From Flaveria trinervia (taxonomy: Eukaryota > Streptophyta > Magnoliopsida > Asterales > Asteraceae): a stretch of 64,000 bases of DNA. The notes beneath the pieces were generated by a model. It was not told where the DNA came from. It worked only from the letters and a program-made list of their open reading frames with translations, and did not search any database. Positions within the stretch are counted from its first letter, which is position 1. Each line of letters starts with the position of its first letter. The translations under genes and the position numbers were made by a program. The stretch spans positions 42,272,731-42,336,730 of the forward strand of contig CM046458.1 of the NCBI GenBank assembly GCA_025506515.1, given 5' to 3'. Below, one piece after another: positions 20,476 through 32,424 of this stretch.

Positions 20476-23400
20476 CTATTTCCCCATGATGAGTCTGTAC
20501 GACTCTCTTGTGTAGGCCTCAAGGAAGGTGATTTGTTCCTCCATGGTTAGCTCTTCAGCACCTCCTTCAAATAATGATTCAGGCCCATAATACTCAGACA
20601 GGTATTTGGCCTGTTTCCCATTCTTTAGCTCCACAGTTGTTATTATTCTGTAAGCAAACTCATCCGGGTGATACCCTCTAGGAACAACTGGAGCTCATTT
20701 TTCCTGACTTCCTCAAGCCTCTTGTAAACTAACCCCTTTTTCACTATTTTGTTTTCCAGCATCTTCTGAGGGGTTAGATTAGCTTTATAGGCTTTCTTGA
20801 AGTCCTCTAGGATTTCCCAGGGTGAAACTACAAAGACCAGAGAGATCACTTCATCTACGATCTTTTTCACCTGGCCAATGTATCTCTGAGGTATGTTTTT
20901 CTTATGAATTCTGTGAGACACCCTGGGATCAGGCCAAATCCTCACTCTTTCCTTTTGATATTGAAAGGTATGCTTGAGAGTGTAAAGTCTGAGGGCTTGT
21001 TTCTTCATATTGATGATAGAAGATGTGGCTGCATAAGCTTTGTCAACTCTCTTCAGCAATTCCTCATCATGCTGTTTATGAAGCTCTTCTTCTTCTAGCT
21101 TCACTTTAACCATTTGTCTTTGGAATTCAGGAGTAATTGCTGAGGAGTGACTTGTGGCCTTAGGCAACTGAATCACAGCTGAGAGTGGCAGCCTATCTTC
21201 ATCATCTTCTTCATCATCTTCTAGCCTCAATACCCTTCTCTTCTTCTTCAAGGGTATATCATCGGCTATGGGTTTGAGGGTAGGAGGGAGTTGGTTGGTG
21301 GGTTGTGTTTTGGGTGGTTTTGGTGTGGGAATGTTGACAGGCTGTTCTAGCATTTTTGAGGTGAGTGTGGCTTTTGATTGCTTGGCTAGCTCAGTCCTGC
21401 TCCCAGCACCCGCTTCATTCAAAGCTTCAATAACAAGTCCCTTAGTATATGCTTCAGACGAACAGATCTTGGTGGTGATTGCCAAGATACTGTCCCTGGA
21501 CCAAGCTTTGATTTCGATCATTGATCTTCCAAGATATTTTGCAATAAATCTAATCATGATCTCAAGCCTTTCTCTTTCTAACACTTCATAACTTGCCCAT
21601 CTATTCTGGATTTCTTCAATCTCTAATCGTCGAATCTCAGAGTCAAGTTTATCGGTGTCATGGCCTTGCCTAAACAGCTGATCAATGATGTTGTCCATTG
21701 ATCTGCTGTGTTCGGCATCAGCCTCTTTTATCAGTAGCTCCAAGGCTTTCTCTTTTTCCTTCTCTTTATCGGTCTCCACATTCAACTCCAACTCCTTTTC
21801 CACTACTATCCCTTCTGTTTCTTTCTCCTTTTCTTTCTCCTCTGTACTCCTCTTTCTTTTTGCTTTCACTGACTTAATCTCCCCCTTTTTGGTTGCATTG
21901 GTTGCAAGGGGTTGATTGCCAGAAAGCTGTTTGCCCACAACCTCCTCTATCAATGGTTGTATTACTGAGGAAAGCCTCTCATCAATGGCTTTGATCACTA
22001 TGTCAGTGATTATGGGTGTGATGAGAGGGAGGGAATTTTGAAGGATAGCAACTATTTGCTCAGGAGGGTTCTGTTCCTGAGAAATAGTGCCAGAAGCAGA
22101 GGCAGGTGGCTGAGTTGTTGGGAGTGGCTCAGTGTTTGTGAGACCTTCAGATGAAGGTGCCATCTGTGAGGTGGTAGAGGCAGATGGTCTTTGTTCCTTA
22201 GAAGTTTTGGCAAGCAGCTCTTTGAGTCTGCTCACCTCCTCTTCCAGGATGGTGTTTTGGGCGATTACATCGTAAAAGAAGCCAGGTCATCATCAGTAGT
22301 TACTGAATCACCTGACCTCCTGATAGGATCAGGATGAACATGCACTGAGTGTAGCTCAGTTGTAGCATGTGCCCCTTTGTCTTGGAACTGGGGACTTCCT
22401 GCCTCAGGACTTTGTCCTTCATCAGCAGTTGCCTCTGGTAAGGTCTTAGTAATGGTACCAACTACAACCTGATCATATGCTGAAGCAGGAGAAGTGGCAG
22501 CCTCACCAGAAGTTCCAATCTCCATTGCTACACTAGGAGAAGGAACATTGTAACCCCTATGCTGTGGGTTCTCAGCTGCACTTTGGTCCTCCCCCTCAAT
22601 GGTAGAAGTATTCCCAGTTGTAATTGGTATCTGGGGAGGGGGTGAGGAGTGCAACTGAGTCAGCACTTGTGCAACAAGTAATGTAGGACTTTGGGGGGCG
22701 GTTGCATGTGGTGATTGGGTGGAAGCAGATTGCACCCGGGGTGAATGGTGCGCTTCAATGGTAACCCTCTCAAGGGAGATAGGTTCCAGCAGTGTAGGTT
22801 CCCCAATGTTGGTTGCAACAGGATCCTGTTGAGAGGATACCTGTGCGGCTGTGGCTGGTTGAGTCAGTGTCACAACTGGGGGGTTAAGACCAGTGTGTGG
22901 TTCCTGTGTTTGTGGTACAGGGGCATCCTCAGGGGACTCATCTCCCTGAGTAGCCTTTTTGGCTTTTTGGATTTGGGTGTAGTGGGGACTTTGGTTCTGG
23001 ATGTGGGTTCCAACTGCGTGGGTTTTCGCAGCCTGGCAGCCTGTTTCAACGTTTGGTCAGAGTTGTGCCTGGAGTATACTTCAGGCAATACAGCGTTGCA
23101 GGGACTCCGAGACCAACAAGTCCCTCAGCTTTTAGCTGATTCTCTATTATGGCCATAATGAACCGAGGATATAATATCCAGCGGTTAGAAATAGATTTTG
23201 AGGCCATGTCCTTAAGTTCCAGAAAAATGATTTCAGAGAAGTTTAGGTTCTGTTGCTCAAGGATAGAGAATAGTACCTGCTGCCACCTTGTAGACATTTG
23301 ATCCCAAGAGGAAGTCTTAGGAGCCAAACAGACATTTACCATGTGAAATATGAGACGTTCAGCATCATGGAAATGTTTCTTCAGTATGGTGGAGGCACTA

Positions 23401-23758
23401 AGGTTTCCTGATATCCATGGTGGGCAAAGGATAAATCAGTTGTGCCCTTTGGATATCCAGCAGGAAAAGTGGCATCATCCAGGTGTAGGGTTTGACGAAG
23501 TATATCGGGAGTGATGACCACTTGGTGGTTGTTGACGACCGACCGGAGAGACTCTGTGTTGTTCTCCCCAGTGGTGAGGGTGACGTTCATCCAAAACTGG
23601 TTAAGGGATTCGGCATGAAGGATTGGATTGAGAAGAAAGGCCGTTTTGTAGGGTGACTGGACCATAAGATCAATAGCGTTATCGAACTTAGCCCAGAATG
23701 GCGATTTGGTGAGGTAAGCTACACAGTTGTGTCGCGGTTTGAGCTGCATGGTCGCCAT
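20476..23758 (-). pseudogene. Element B 3' ORF (env-position ORF with plant-transposon-like N-terminal domain)
   Basis: Starts at ATG 23758, 75 bp downstream of its own TATA box. The N-terminal region (23758-23100) has KPRHNCVAYLTKSPFWAKFD, LNQFWMNVTLTTGEN, VVITPDILRQTLHLDD, LIFHMVNVCLAPKTSSWDQ and ILYPRFIMAIIENQL. These align in order and spacing with the A/E 3' ORF domain at low identity. A Pro/Ser/Thr-rich middle (22870-22270) follows, then a long Lys/Glu-rich helical part (22235-20650) with repeated acidic clusters, and a C-terminus HPDEFAYRI...ITFLEAYTRESYRLIMGK to a stop at 20476. Frameshifts near 23385, 23080, 22880, 22255 and 20690 separate the pieces, and no intron is evident. Similar ORFs occur, as far as I recall, in annotated composite-family retrotransposons. 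No membrane helix is seen. Function unknown. Confidence 0.75.
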
Positions 23759-23832
23759 TAATGAGAGAGAAGTTTTGGAGATATGAACGTTAGGTTTGAA
23801 GAAGATGAGGCTCTGAAGGATTAGGTCGGGGA

Positions 23833-24430
23833 TATTTATAGGGTACGGGTTAGAAAATGACTGAAGGGTTTGGTGTTAGTCATCAGTAGTTTTAAAACGA
23901 CTGTTGACATGGTATTACCCTTTCAGACGTTGAAACAGCTGAAGTCGTGGTTTTAGGCATCAGCAGTTATAAAACTACTGAAGACCATGGTTTTGACTTC
24001 AGATGTTTGAAAACAACTGATAACTTGGTATTAGTCATCAGTAGTTGTGAAACTACTGAAGACATGGTTTTGTCATCAGTTGTTGGAAAAAGCTGATGAC
24101 TTGGTATTAGTCATCAGTAGTTGTGAAACTACTGAAGACATGGTTTTGTCATCAGTTGTTTAGGATGAAACAGCAGTTGTAGAAACAACTGAAGAGAAAG
24201 TTCTCATCAGTAGTTTTCGTCAATTCATAGCCTTTCAGCTGTTTCATACTGTCCTCAACACTTACTCATCAGCCTTTTTGCTGTTTTCAGTTGTTTCATA
24301 GGACATCAGTACTTATATGTTTTGACAACATCAGTAGTTGTTACTTTATCAGTTGTTGTAACAGAAGCAGTACAATATGTGATATGGTCACTAATGATCA
24401 TTAGTACTTATTTACTGAGATCATCAGTAG
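23833..24430 (-). promoter_or_regulatory. Internal promoter of element B: TATA box and motif array upstream of the 3' ORF
   Basis: A minus-strand TATAAATA (23840-23833) lies 75 nt before the ATG at 23758. Upstream, 23870-24430 is filled with CATCAGTAGTTG (for example from 24036), AACTACTGAAGACATGG and TCATCAGTTGTT units, including a near-exact duplication of about 78 bp (24028 and 24106). The AACTACTGAAGA unit also occurs in B's LTRs. The region has no coding sequence. Confidence 0.75.
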
Positions 24431-24437
24431 TTATCAC

Positions 24438-26430
24438 TTATTCTAGCTGCAGCATACCAAGCCTTAACACAAGGTTTTGGAAAGTAGAACTATCCAAAGG
24501 CTTAGTAAAAATATCTGCAAGCTCATCAGCACTAGGCACAAACTTAGGATCAATCAGACCTTTTTCAAAACAATCCCGAATAAAGTGATGTCTGATCTCT
24601 ATATGTTTGGTCCTAGAGTGCTGGACTGGATTTTTGACAATACACAGAGCTGAAGCACTATCCATTAATAATGGAGTCTTAGTCTCTGTAATGCCATAAT
24701 CCAGAAGTTGGTTCTGAAGCCAGAGTACCTGAGAAGTACAACTTGCAGCAGCAATGTACTCGGCTTCAGCAGTTGATGTAGCAACAGATGTTTGTTTCTT
24801 ACTCTGCCAAGAAATCAAACAGTTGCCTAGGAATTGACAACCACCAGAAGTTGACTTTCTAGTTAACTTGCACCCTGCATAGTCACTATCTGAAAAAGCA
24901 ACTAATTTGCAAGAGTGTCCAGTGGAATACCATAAACCTAGAGATTGTGTACCTTGCAAATATCTAAAGATCCTCTTGACTGCAATCAAATGAGACTCTT
25001 TAGGAGCAGCCTGAAATCTGGCACAGACACAAGTAGCAAACATGATATCTGGTCTAGAAGCTGTTAAATACATCAAGGACCCAATCATACATCTGTAAAG
25101 TGTTTCATCAACAGCTTTACCTTTCTGATCTGCATCCAGTTGTATGGTGTTGCACATGGGAGTAGAACAGGGCTTACAGTTTTGTAAATCAACTTATTCA
25201 AAAGATCTTTTGTATATTTTGACTGATGAATAAAGGTTCCATCAGCCTTTTGTTTAATTTGCAAGCCTAGAAAGAACTGTAATTCTCCCATTGCACTCAT
25301 TTCAAACCTCTTTTTCATTAATGTTGTAAAATCATCACACAACTGGGGATCAGAGGATGCAAAAATGATATCATCAACATAAATCTGAACAAGTAGCTTA
25401 TGCTGATCCACCTTTAATAAACAAAGTTTTATCAATGGAGCCTCTAGTGAAATTATTCTTAAGAAGAAAAGTGGAAAGTGTCTCATACCAGGCTCTAGGA
25501 GCTTGTTTCAACCCATAAAGAGCCTTATCAAGTTTATACCCATTCAGGATGTTTATTATCCTCAAAACCTGGTGGTTGACACACATAACTTCTTCCTTTA
25601 TTTTACCATATAAAAATGCACTTTTGACATCCATTTGAAAAACTTTAAGATTGTGGAATGCAGCATAGGCTAAAAACAATCTAATTGCCTCTAGTCTGGC
25701 TACAGGGGCAAAGGTTTCATCATAATCAATACCTTCTTCTTGTGAAAAACCCTGTACAACCAGTCTAGCCTTGTTCTTAACAATAAGCCCATTTTCATCA
25801 GTTTTATTCCTAAACACCCATTTAGTGCCTATTGCACACTTACCTGGGGGAGAGGAACCAGTTCCCACACTTGCTGTTTCTTGAACTGAAGTAGCTCAAG
25901 CTGCATGGCTTCAACCCATCCATTGTCTCTCAAAGCAACATGATAGTTCTTTGGCTCTAGCTGACTGATGAAGAGAGCATAGAAGCAGAAGTTAGACAAT
26001 TGACTTCTTGTTGAAACTCCAGCATTGATATCACCAATAATTTGAGACATTGGGTGATTCTTCAGTTCTTGATAAACAATGAGATCTGTGCAAGTGTTTG
26101 TAGGACCTTCAGCAGCAGCAGATGTTGATGCAGACTCTGAAACCAAGAATTGGATGGTAAATGGTGGAACTCAAAAGATGTAGAGGAATCAGAGATCTCA
26201 TCAGCATTTGTTGTGGATGGAACTGCTGAAGCTACAGGAACATCAAATTTAGCAGACACAGGCAGTTGGTCACTAAACTTGAATAGGTGAGTATTGATAT
26301 TATCATCATCATCATCAATACCACCAGGTGGAAGACATGCTGCAGAAGATGATTTATCCACATGATCTGCAACAGCTGGAGGTTGATAAGAAACATATTG
26401 CAGTATGTCCAAATCAAATAACTCCACAGG
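24438..26430 (-). pseudogene. Copia reverse transcriptase and RNase H of element B
   Basis: RT opens with TRSQLSNFCFYALFISQLEP (about 26030) and NGWVEAMQLELLQFKK, then CAIGTKWVFRNKTDENG, DYDETFAPVARLEAIRLFLA and DVKSAFLYGKIKEEV. A KLDKALYGLKQAPRAWYETL motif and YVDDIIFAS follow (YVDD codons 25381-25370). RNase H continues with YRCMIGSLMYLTASRPDIMF, SDSDYAGC, STAEAEYIAAASC and SADELADIFTKPLDS, and stops at 24438. This is the best preserved pol in the window. About four frameshifts (near 26420, 25850, 25480 and 25120) split it, mostly single-base changes that could be assembly errors. Confidence 0.88.
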
Positions 26431-26433
26431 GTT

Positions 26434-27370
26434 TTATGGAATCTTGTCCATAGGAGATTCATTAAACTTCACATGCAAAGTCTCTTCAACTATCTTTGTT
26501 CTGCAGTTGAAGACTCTGTATGCCTTGCAAGTAGATGAATAACCAACAAAATACACTGCATCCACCTTAGGATCAAATTTTTGGAGTTGATCCTTTGTGT
26601 TGAGAATAAAACAGGGACACCCAAGTGCTTTGAAAAATGAAATTAGAGGAGCCAAGTGATGGAGAACTTCATATGGAGTCTTCATCAACCTCTGATTTAC
26701 TAAGGCTCTATTCTGCACATGGACCTTGCAAACCAGAGGTCAGTGGCAAACCAGAGTCAGCCAACATGGACCTTGCAGCTTCAATTAGGGTCCTGTTCTT
26801 CCTCTCCACTACTCCATTTTGTTCTGGAGTCCGTGGGATGCTAAACTGCCTTTTGATTCCCTTTGAAAGATAGAAGTCATCAAGTGTATGGTTTCTGAAT
26901 TCAGTTCCATTGTCACTCCTTATACACTTGACTGAAAGGGAATACTGCTTCTCAACATACAACACAAAGTGAATAATCTTCTGAGCAAACTCATCCTTTG
27001 AATGTAGAAAGAAAGTCCATACAAATCTGGAGTAATCATCCACAATTACCAGACAGTATTTCTTCTTTGCCATGCTCATCACTCTCACAGGACCAAATAA
27101 ATCCATATGCAGTAATTGCAAGCAGGCAGTGGACTTAGGCTCTTCAATAGGAGGGAATGAGACTTTGTGCGTTTTCCTTTTAAACAAGCAGTGCAGGTTT
27201 CATCACAGTGGAACTCCTTTATTGGTAAGCCTCTGACTAAACTATTGTGGATCAGCTGATTCATGTTTTTGAAATTAACATGACCCAGCCTTCTGTGCTA
27301 CAGTTTAGATTCTTGAGGAGAGGCTTTGGAAAATAGGCAATGATGGCCTCTGAGATCTATTTTCTTGGAA
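26434..27370 (-). pseudogene. Copia integrase of element B
   Basis: Contains a pre-integrase zinc region (LGHVNFKNMNQLIHN near 27260, CDETCTACLKGKRT near 27200), then LHMDLFGPVRVMS, YCLVIVDDYSRFVWTFFLHS, CIRSDNGTEFRNHTL and PEQNGVVERKNRTLIEAARS with all three catalytic acidic residues. A break near 26708 precedes the C-terminal part (NQRLMKTPYEVLHHLAPLIS). Its position between protease and RT is the Copia order. Confidence 0.85.
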
Positions 27371-27375
27371 AGATC

Positions 27376-27759
27376 TTAGGCATACACTCTTCCTGTCCTG
27401 TTGGCTCTCAGGAGAGTGTGATCATCCAACACCTTATCAATCAAATGCAGAACTTTGGATGACAGAATCCTACAGTTCTGACTGGTGAAAAGAGCAACAT
27501 GGCCTTTATCACACATTTGACTGACACTCAAGAGATTGTACTTGAGATTTTCCACATGATTAACATCATCAAACTTTATTTCTCCATTGGAGACAAAGCC
27601 TTTTCCAATGATGTAACCCCTAGCATCATTGCCAAAAGAAACAAACCCCTTCTTTCCTTGAGAGTAGTCATGAAGAAGAGAGTTGTTCCCAGTCATGTGC
27701 ATAGATCCCCCACTGTCTACATACCAGATGCTACTTTGGCATGTTGAAGAACCCTGCAA
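27376..27759 (-). pseudogene. Copia aspartic protease region of element B
   Basis: WYVDSGGSMHMTGNNSLLHD carries the active-site DSG (27720-27700). It is followed by GFVSFGNDARGYIIGKG and NLLSVSQMCDKGHVALF, typical of Copia polyproteins. The frame is open for 127 codons and joins upstream to gag through a stop near 27760. Confidence 0.85.
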
Positions 27760-30626
27760 TTATAAACAATCAGTTAGTTTTGGAGACCCAAACCTTTTGG
27801 TTTTGGGCCTGTTCTCATCAACAGATGGTAAACTAACAGGTTTGATGGAAACAACAGCCTGAGAGGAAGAAGATGGTGAAGAAGAGGAATTCTTTGGCTT
27901 GGACCTCCTTTTCTGTGGTTTCAACATAGGAACATCTAATTGGTTAACTCTTCCCAATAGATGTTGAACCATCATAACCAGCTGTGTCTGATTTTGTGAT
28001 AAAGCTTTCAGCTCTTCAGACACATTGGCATTGGAGTTTGATAAGTTCCTATGTTGCACCTTCTTCTTTTGAGCAATCTCAGCTGTTACCTGTTTAACCC
28101 CTTCCTTTTGGATTTCTTTATGGACTTAAGGGTTACAGGATTTGATGTTGCTGATACAAATGTGGCTTCAAACTCAGTTTTCATTTTAACCATTTTCTCT
28201 TTAATTTCCTCTTTATGTTTGAGTTTGGATCCTCTTTTGTACCAACAATCATCTGTAAGATGATTGAACAAGCCACATACTTCACATGGTTTCTTCTTCA
28301 TCTTATGTTGATCATCAACTAAAGAGGATGAAACTACTGAAGACTTGCTCTTCAGTACTTTGGAAGCATTGTTTGCTTTCTTGACTTCCTCTTTAGTAGT
28401 CTTCAAACTCTTCTACTGACAGTTTTCTTCTCTTCAGTACTGACAGTAGTTGGAGTTTGAACTTCAGGTGTTAAATCTTGCTCTCCAGTCCTTTCAGGAC
28501 TTTCAGAATTAACTCCTGAGTTGATCAACTCTTTGATCATGTGAGTGTCAGCAGTGGAACCATCAACATCAGCTGATAGGTTCTGAGAGGGCTTAGTGCT
28601 GACTTCTACTTCTGATGGTGCTGTATCAGAAAGTAGATCACATGATGAAATGGATTGGTTATTGCTCTCACCATCAGATTCTACCTCTGCTCTGGGAGTA
28701 AAATCTGTAGGTGGAGCAGTGTGATTATAACCAATGCCAAACTTCACATTGGAAGCAGATTGCTTACTAAGAAGCATTTCAAAACCCTTGCAAGAATTTA
28801 CCCATCGATCACACTCTACCTGGGTAGTTGCAAGTGTTTCCTTGAGATCTCTATACTTCTCTAGAAGTATCTCTTCCCTAGCCTTATCATCAGTGATTTG
28901 GCATTTAAGTTTGTAAATCTCATCATTCTTATCATTAAGCACAGACTCAAATTCAGCTTTGCTTTTGGAAATTGTTTGTTCTAGCTCAATGTTCTTGTTA
29001 ATTAAAGCTACATTTGCTTCTCTAATAGATGCAAATGCGGCTATGCATGATTCAGAACATAGTTTGGCTTTTGCCTCAGAGGATACCTGTGATACCTTTG
29101 GTATAGAGGCATTAGAGGATGAAGTATCAGCAGAATCCAAAGCCATAAGAGCTAGATTTCCAAAGGGACTGTCACCACCATGTTGACCAGCACCAGTGAA
29201 CAGTTGTTCATGACCAGACAAATCATCTGGTAAACTGCTCCAGTCAACAACTCCTGGGGTGAAGAAGCTGTGTTGTTGAGGTTGAGTTTGTTGATGAGAT
29301 TGGGAAGGTTGAGGTTCAGGCAATGCATGTGATTGTTGTGAAATGGGAGCTTGAACCGGATTAGACTGAGGCAAGTAATAGCAGGGAAAAGGATATGACA
29401 TTGGACCCTGGGGGACAAAGTATGCAGGAGATCTAGGGTGTGAATGATGACCAGAACCAGCAGGATGTTGCCCTTGTTTTGTGGACTAGTACTAGGAAAA
29501 GTCAAAAGGGTGCAGAAGAGTTAGATCCAGTTGATCTACACTCTCTTGCAAAGTGTCCCAGCCTTTGGCATTTGTGACACCTCAACTTACTCTTGTCAAA
29601 ACCAACTTTGGTTTTGCCAGAGAGTCCAGGAAATTTCCTGCCAGTTCTCTTGTAGAACTTCTGAGATCTTATTAATCAATGCCATTTGGCTCAGAATATC
29701 CATCTCTTCTAGATCATCATCAGCTATTCCTTCAAATCATCCATGATGAAGCATAGATTGTCACTATTACTGCCAGAATGACTATCAATACCAACAAATG
29801 CATTATCAGAACTATTTGAAGAGAAATCAATATGCTCATCATAATTGCTTTCAGATGCAGCATATTCTGACTCATGACCAACCAAGGCAGTATTCCCTGG
29901 TACAAAGTCATCAGTGAGCTTTCCTGATGAGGACAGTTTCTTTTCTGCTCTATCTCTCTTTCGAATGTAAGCAGTTTCCCATGAAGTTGGGTGAGAGATA
30001 GGCTATCCAGATTTGCACTGGAGCGTAGGACAATAGTGTATGTGTCCCATCTCTCAGGCAGTGATCTGAGGAACCTGTTATTCATCTGGCTGTTGGTGTA
30101 TTCCTGTTTCACCATTTTTAGCTCAGAGATCAAGCAGGAAAAAACGCTCAAACTGTTGAGTCAGTGTCTCACCCTTTCTATGAGAGAATGTCTCATATTG
30201 TTGGGCAAGGATTTCTCTGTTGTTTGCTAAGACCTCATCTGTGCCACCGAATTGTTCCTTCAGGGCATTCCAGAGATCATGAGCAGTTTCATGATGCATA
30301 AGCCCTGAATAGATTTAATTAGGCAGTGCCATGGCCAGAATTCCATGGGCTTTAGCATCAATCTCAAACAGTTTTCGATCTTCATCAGAGTATTGTTCCT
30401 TCTTCTTCGGAACCATTTGCTTGGTTTCCGGATTGTTCACCATAGGCTTATGTGGTCCATGTACCACAGATATCCAACAACCTGAACTGTTAACAGACAG
30501 GTGATGAAGCATTCTTCGCTGCCATACGTTATACTCGGTCCTAACCAGCATCGGGGGCTTGGTTGAGGAACCGGTATTGTGAGGATCATTAGAAGGAGTA
30601 GTCATCTCAGATTCAATCAAATTCAA
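27760..30626 (-). pseudogene. Copia gag of element B
   Basis: ATG at 30626 (or 30605, MTTPSNDPHN). The N-terminal segment includes VRTEYNVWQRRMLHHL. A UBN2-type core follows after a break (NNRFLRSLPERWDTYTIVLR near 30080). An intact CCHC knuckle CHKCQRLGHFAREC lies near 29580. Then come a Pro/Gln-rich linker, a long predicted coiled coil (ALINKNIELEQTISKSKAEF near 28980), and a second intact knuckle CEVCGLFNHLTDDC near 28280. Basic KSKPKNSSS sequence leads to protease. At least three frame breaks occur (near 30314, 29735 and 28406). Confidence 0.8.
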
Positions 30627-30816
30627 TTAAGCTATAACAGATTTAGAACAAAAACACAACAACCAATGAACCAAGAGAGATCTCAAAATAAATGAACGAA
30701 AGCGTCAGAAATTCAATAATCTATAACCAGTTCTTGCAAATATGCTAAATCAATCAAACATAGATATCAATTAGCAGTTTCAATGATCAATTGTTAGATC
30801 GATCAATGATTAACCA

Positions 30817-30830
30817 GCTCTGATACCACT
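30817..30830 (-). promoter_or_regulatory. Primer-binding site of element B
   Basis: Minus-strand AGTGGTATCAGAGC adjacent to the 5' LTR, complementary to initiator tRNA-Met. Confidence 0.92.
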
Positions 30831-31760
30831 TGTTAGGATCAGTGATCTACGTTTGATTGATTAGAGAGTATAGCAGCGGATTCTAACAATGAATTAGCAA
30901 TTCACAAGAACAAAGAGATATTCAATGTAAGAACAAAAACGGTTATAGACAGAGAATTCTGCAAATAATAATTCATCAATATTCGCTTTCGTGGTAACGG
31001 AATGTCACAATTACAATTAGGTCAACACCTTTATATAAGAGATGTGACGTCTGCTGATGTCACTTGATAGTGACATCTAACAGAATTTATTACAAACTAC
31101 TGATAGTTAACACAACTACTGAAGATGTCAAACAGCTGACATCTTCTTACAAAATGCTAAGTGTTAACTATTATTACAACTACTGAAAAGAAACTACTAA
31201 AACTATAACACTGAGAACATACTCTTCAGTGTTTTACAAATACTGAAATAACAACTGAAGAACATACTCTTTAGTTGTTTTACAAATACTGAAACAAAGA
31301 AAACTACTGAAAGGTAAACCATCACAACAACTGAAGAATGCTTCTTCAGCTGTTGTAACAAACTCTGAAGGCTTCAGTACTGTACTTGAGCTTCAGCTGT
31401 TGTCATCAGCTGATGTCTTCAGTCTTTATACTTCAGCTGTTGTACTTCAGTACTTTAGTCTTCAGCTGTTGAAGTCTTCAGCACTTTAGAACTTCAGCTG
31501 TTGTTCTTCAGTACTTTAGTCTTCAGTTGTGAAGTCTTCAGCACTTTAGATCTTCAGCTGTTGTTCTTCAGTACTTTAGTTCTTCAGCTGTGAAGTCTTC
31601 AGCACTTAGATCTTAAAAATTGTTCTTCAGTACTTTAGTTCTTCAGCTGTTGCAGTCTTCAGATTTTGTCAAACAGCTGATCAAGTCTTCAGCAGTTGTT
31701 GTGATGTCTGTGGGACTTAGAGGTTTTTCGATCATGCTCATTGGTTCTTTTGGTCCGACA
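30831..31760 (-). repeat. 5' LTR of element B
   Basis: 930 bp, partner of 19314-20252. TATATAAG at 31031-31039. TGACGTC at 31045-31051 with a TGATGTCA nearby, an as-1/TGACG-like pair just upstream of TATA on the minus strand. The CTTCAGCTGTTG array spans about 31080-31720. Confidence 0.93.
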
Positions 31761-31765
31761 GTGGT

Positions 31766-32308
31766 TGTTTTACATAGTTTTTAGTTAAAATGATTGAGAA
31801 AATGGTAAAACTTAACGTATGAAGTTCTCATGTGAATGGCCCATGCTAATGGACCATACGCATGAATCACTTTATGCTAATGAACCCGTCACACGACTGA
31901 ACCAGGAGACTAGATCAGTCGCATAATTGGAACATGAGATTGACTCAGTCGCATGACTGAACACTCAGTCGTGCGAATGGATTAACCGCATGGCTCAATC
32001 GCACGACTGAACCATGCTAATGGTTCAGTCGCATGAATGAGAAACCCTAACATATAAATCACACTTAATTCGTGGAAAAAACGTAACACTTCGAATACTT
32101 ACGTACTAAATCGTACCTAGCCGTCCAGAGACCTCTAAGAACCTGTTCCAAGTTCATAGATCGCACTAGATCGATTACCAATCATTCTAACGTTTTAGAT
32201 TCAATCTACAATTGTTTCTACGTGCGTTCTCACTGATTGGGTTCTGCACTATTTGATTCAGTATACATGTTTATCAGTTAGTATTTCATCCAATACAGGA
32301 TCCTAACA
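31766..32308 (+). repeat. 3' LTR of element A, second part
   Basis: Continues 19141-19313 after element B. Contains the motif array (about 31830-32040), a shifted TATA region near 32054 and the end ATCCTAACA, followed by TSD TGGCA. Confidence 0.9.
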
Positions 32309-32313
32309 TGGCA

Positions 32314-32424
32314 CGCAGCTACTCAGATTGGTATCCCTTCCCCTTCCGTCCCATTCTCAGTTTAAGTTAAGGTTTATTTTGAAAATTTACCCATTTCACT
32401 TAAACATTGGCTCTGATACCAACT
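32314..32424 (-). promoter_or_regulatory. Leader start and primer-binding site of element C
   Basis: Minus-strand AGTTGGTATCAGAGC (32424-32410) directly follows the 5' LTR and is complementary to a tRNA-Met 3' end. The rest is leader matching F at 56094-56190. Confidence 0.85.

Larger units (their letters stand above)
19314..31760 (-). mobile_element. Element B: Sirevirus-like Copia element with 3' ORF, youngest insertion
   Basis: 12.4 kb, minus strand: 5' LTR 30831-31760, PBS 30817-30830, gag-pol 30626-24438, internal promoter with motif array 24430-23833, 3' ORF 23758-20476, PPT 20253-20267, 3' LTR 19314-20252, perfect TSD GTGGT. The structure is complete and the LTR pair differs mostly by single-base indels. 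Its LTRs share no obvious similarity with those of A, D and E, so it is a separate family. Confidence 0.95.
5767..32308 (+). mobile_element. Element A: Sirevirus-like Copia element with spliced 3' ORF, split by element B
   Basis: Plus-strand element: 5' LTR 5767-6503, PBS 6504-6517, gag 6997-9530, pol 9840-13183, about 1.6 kb of non-coding spacer, internal promoter near 15063, an extra gene to 19115, PPT 19125-19140, and a 3' LTR split into 19141-19313 and 31766-32308 by element B. TSD TGGCA. Without B the element is about 14.1 kb. The pol motif set (YVSQPEGFDD, ALYGLHQAPRAWYEKLS, YVDDIIFGS) and the gene order fit the Sirevirus lineage. Many stops make it defective. Confidence 0.92.
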
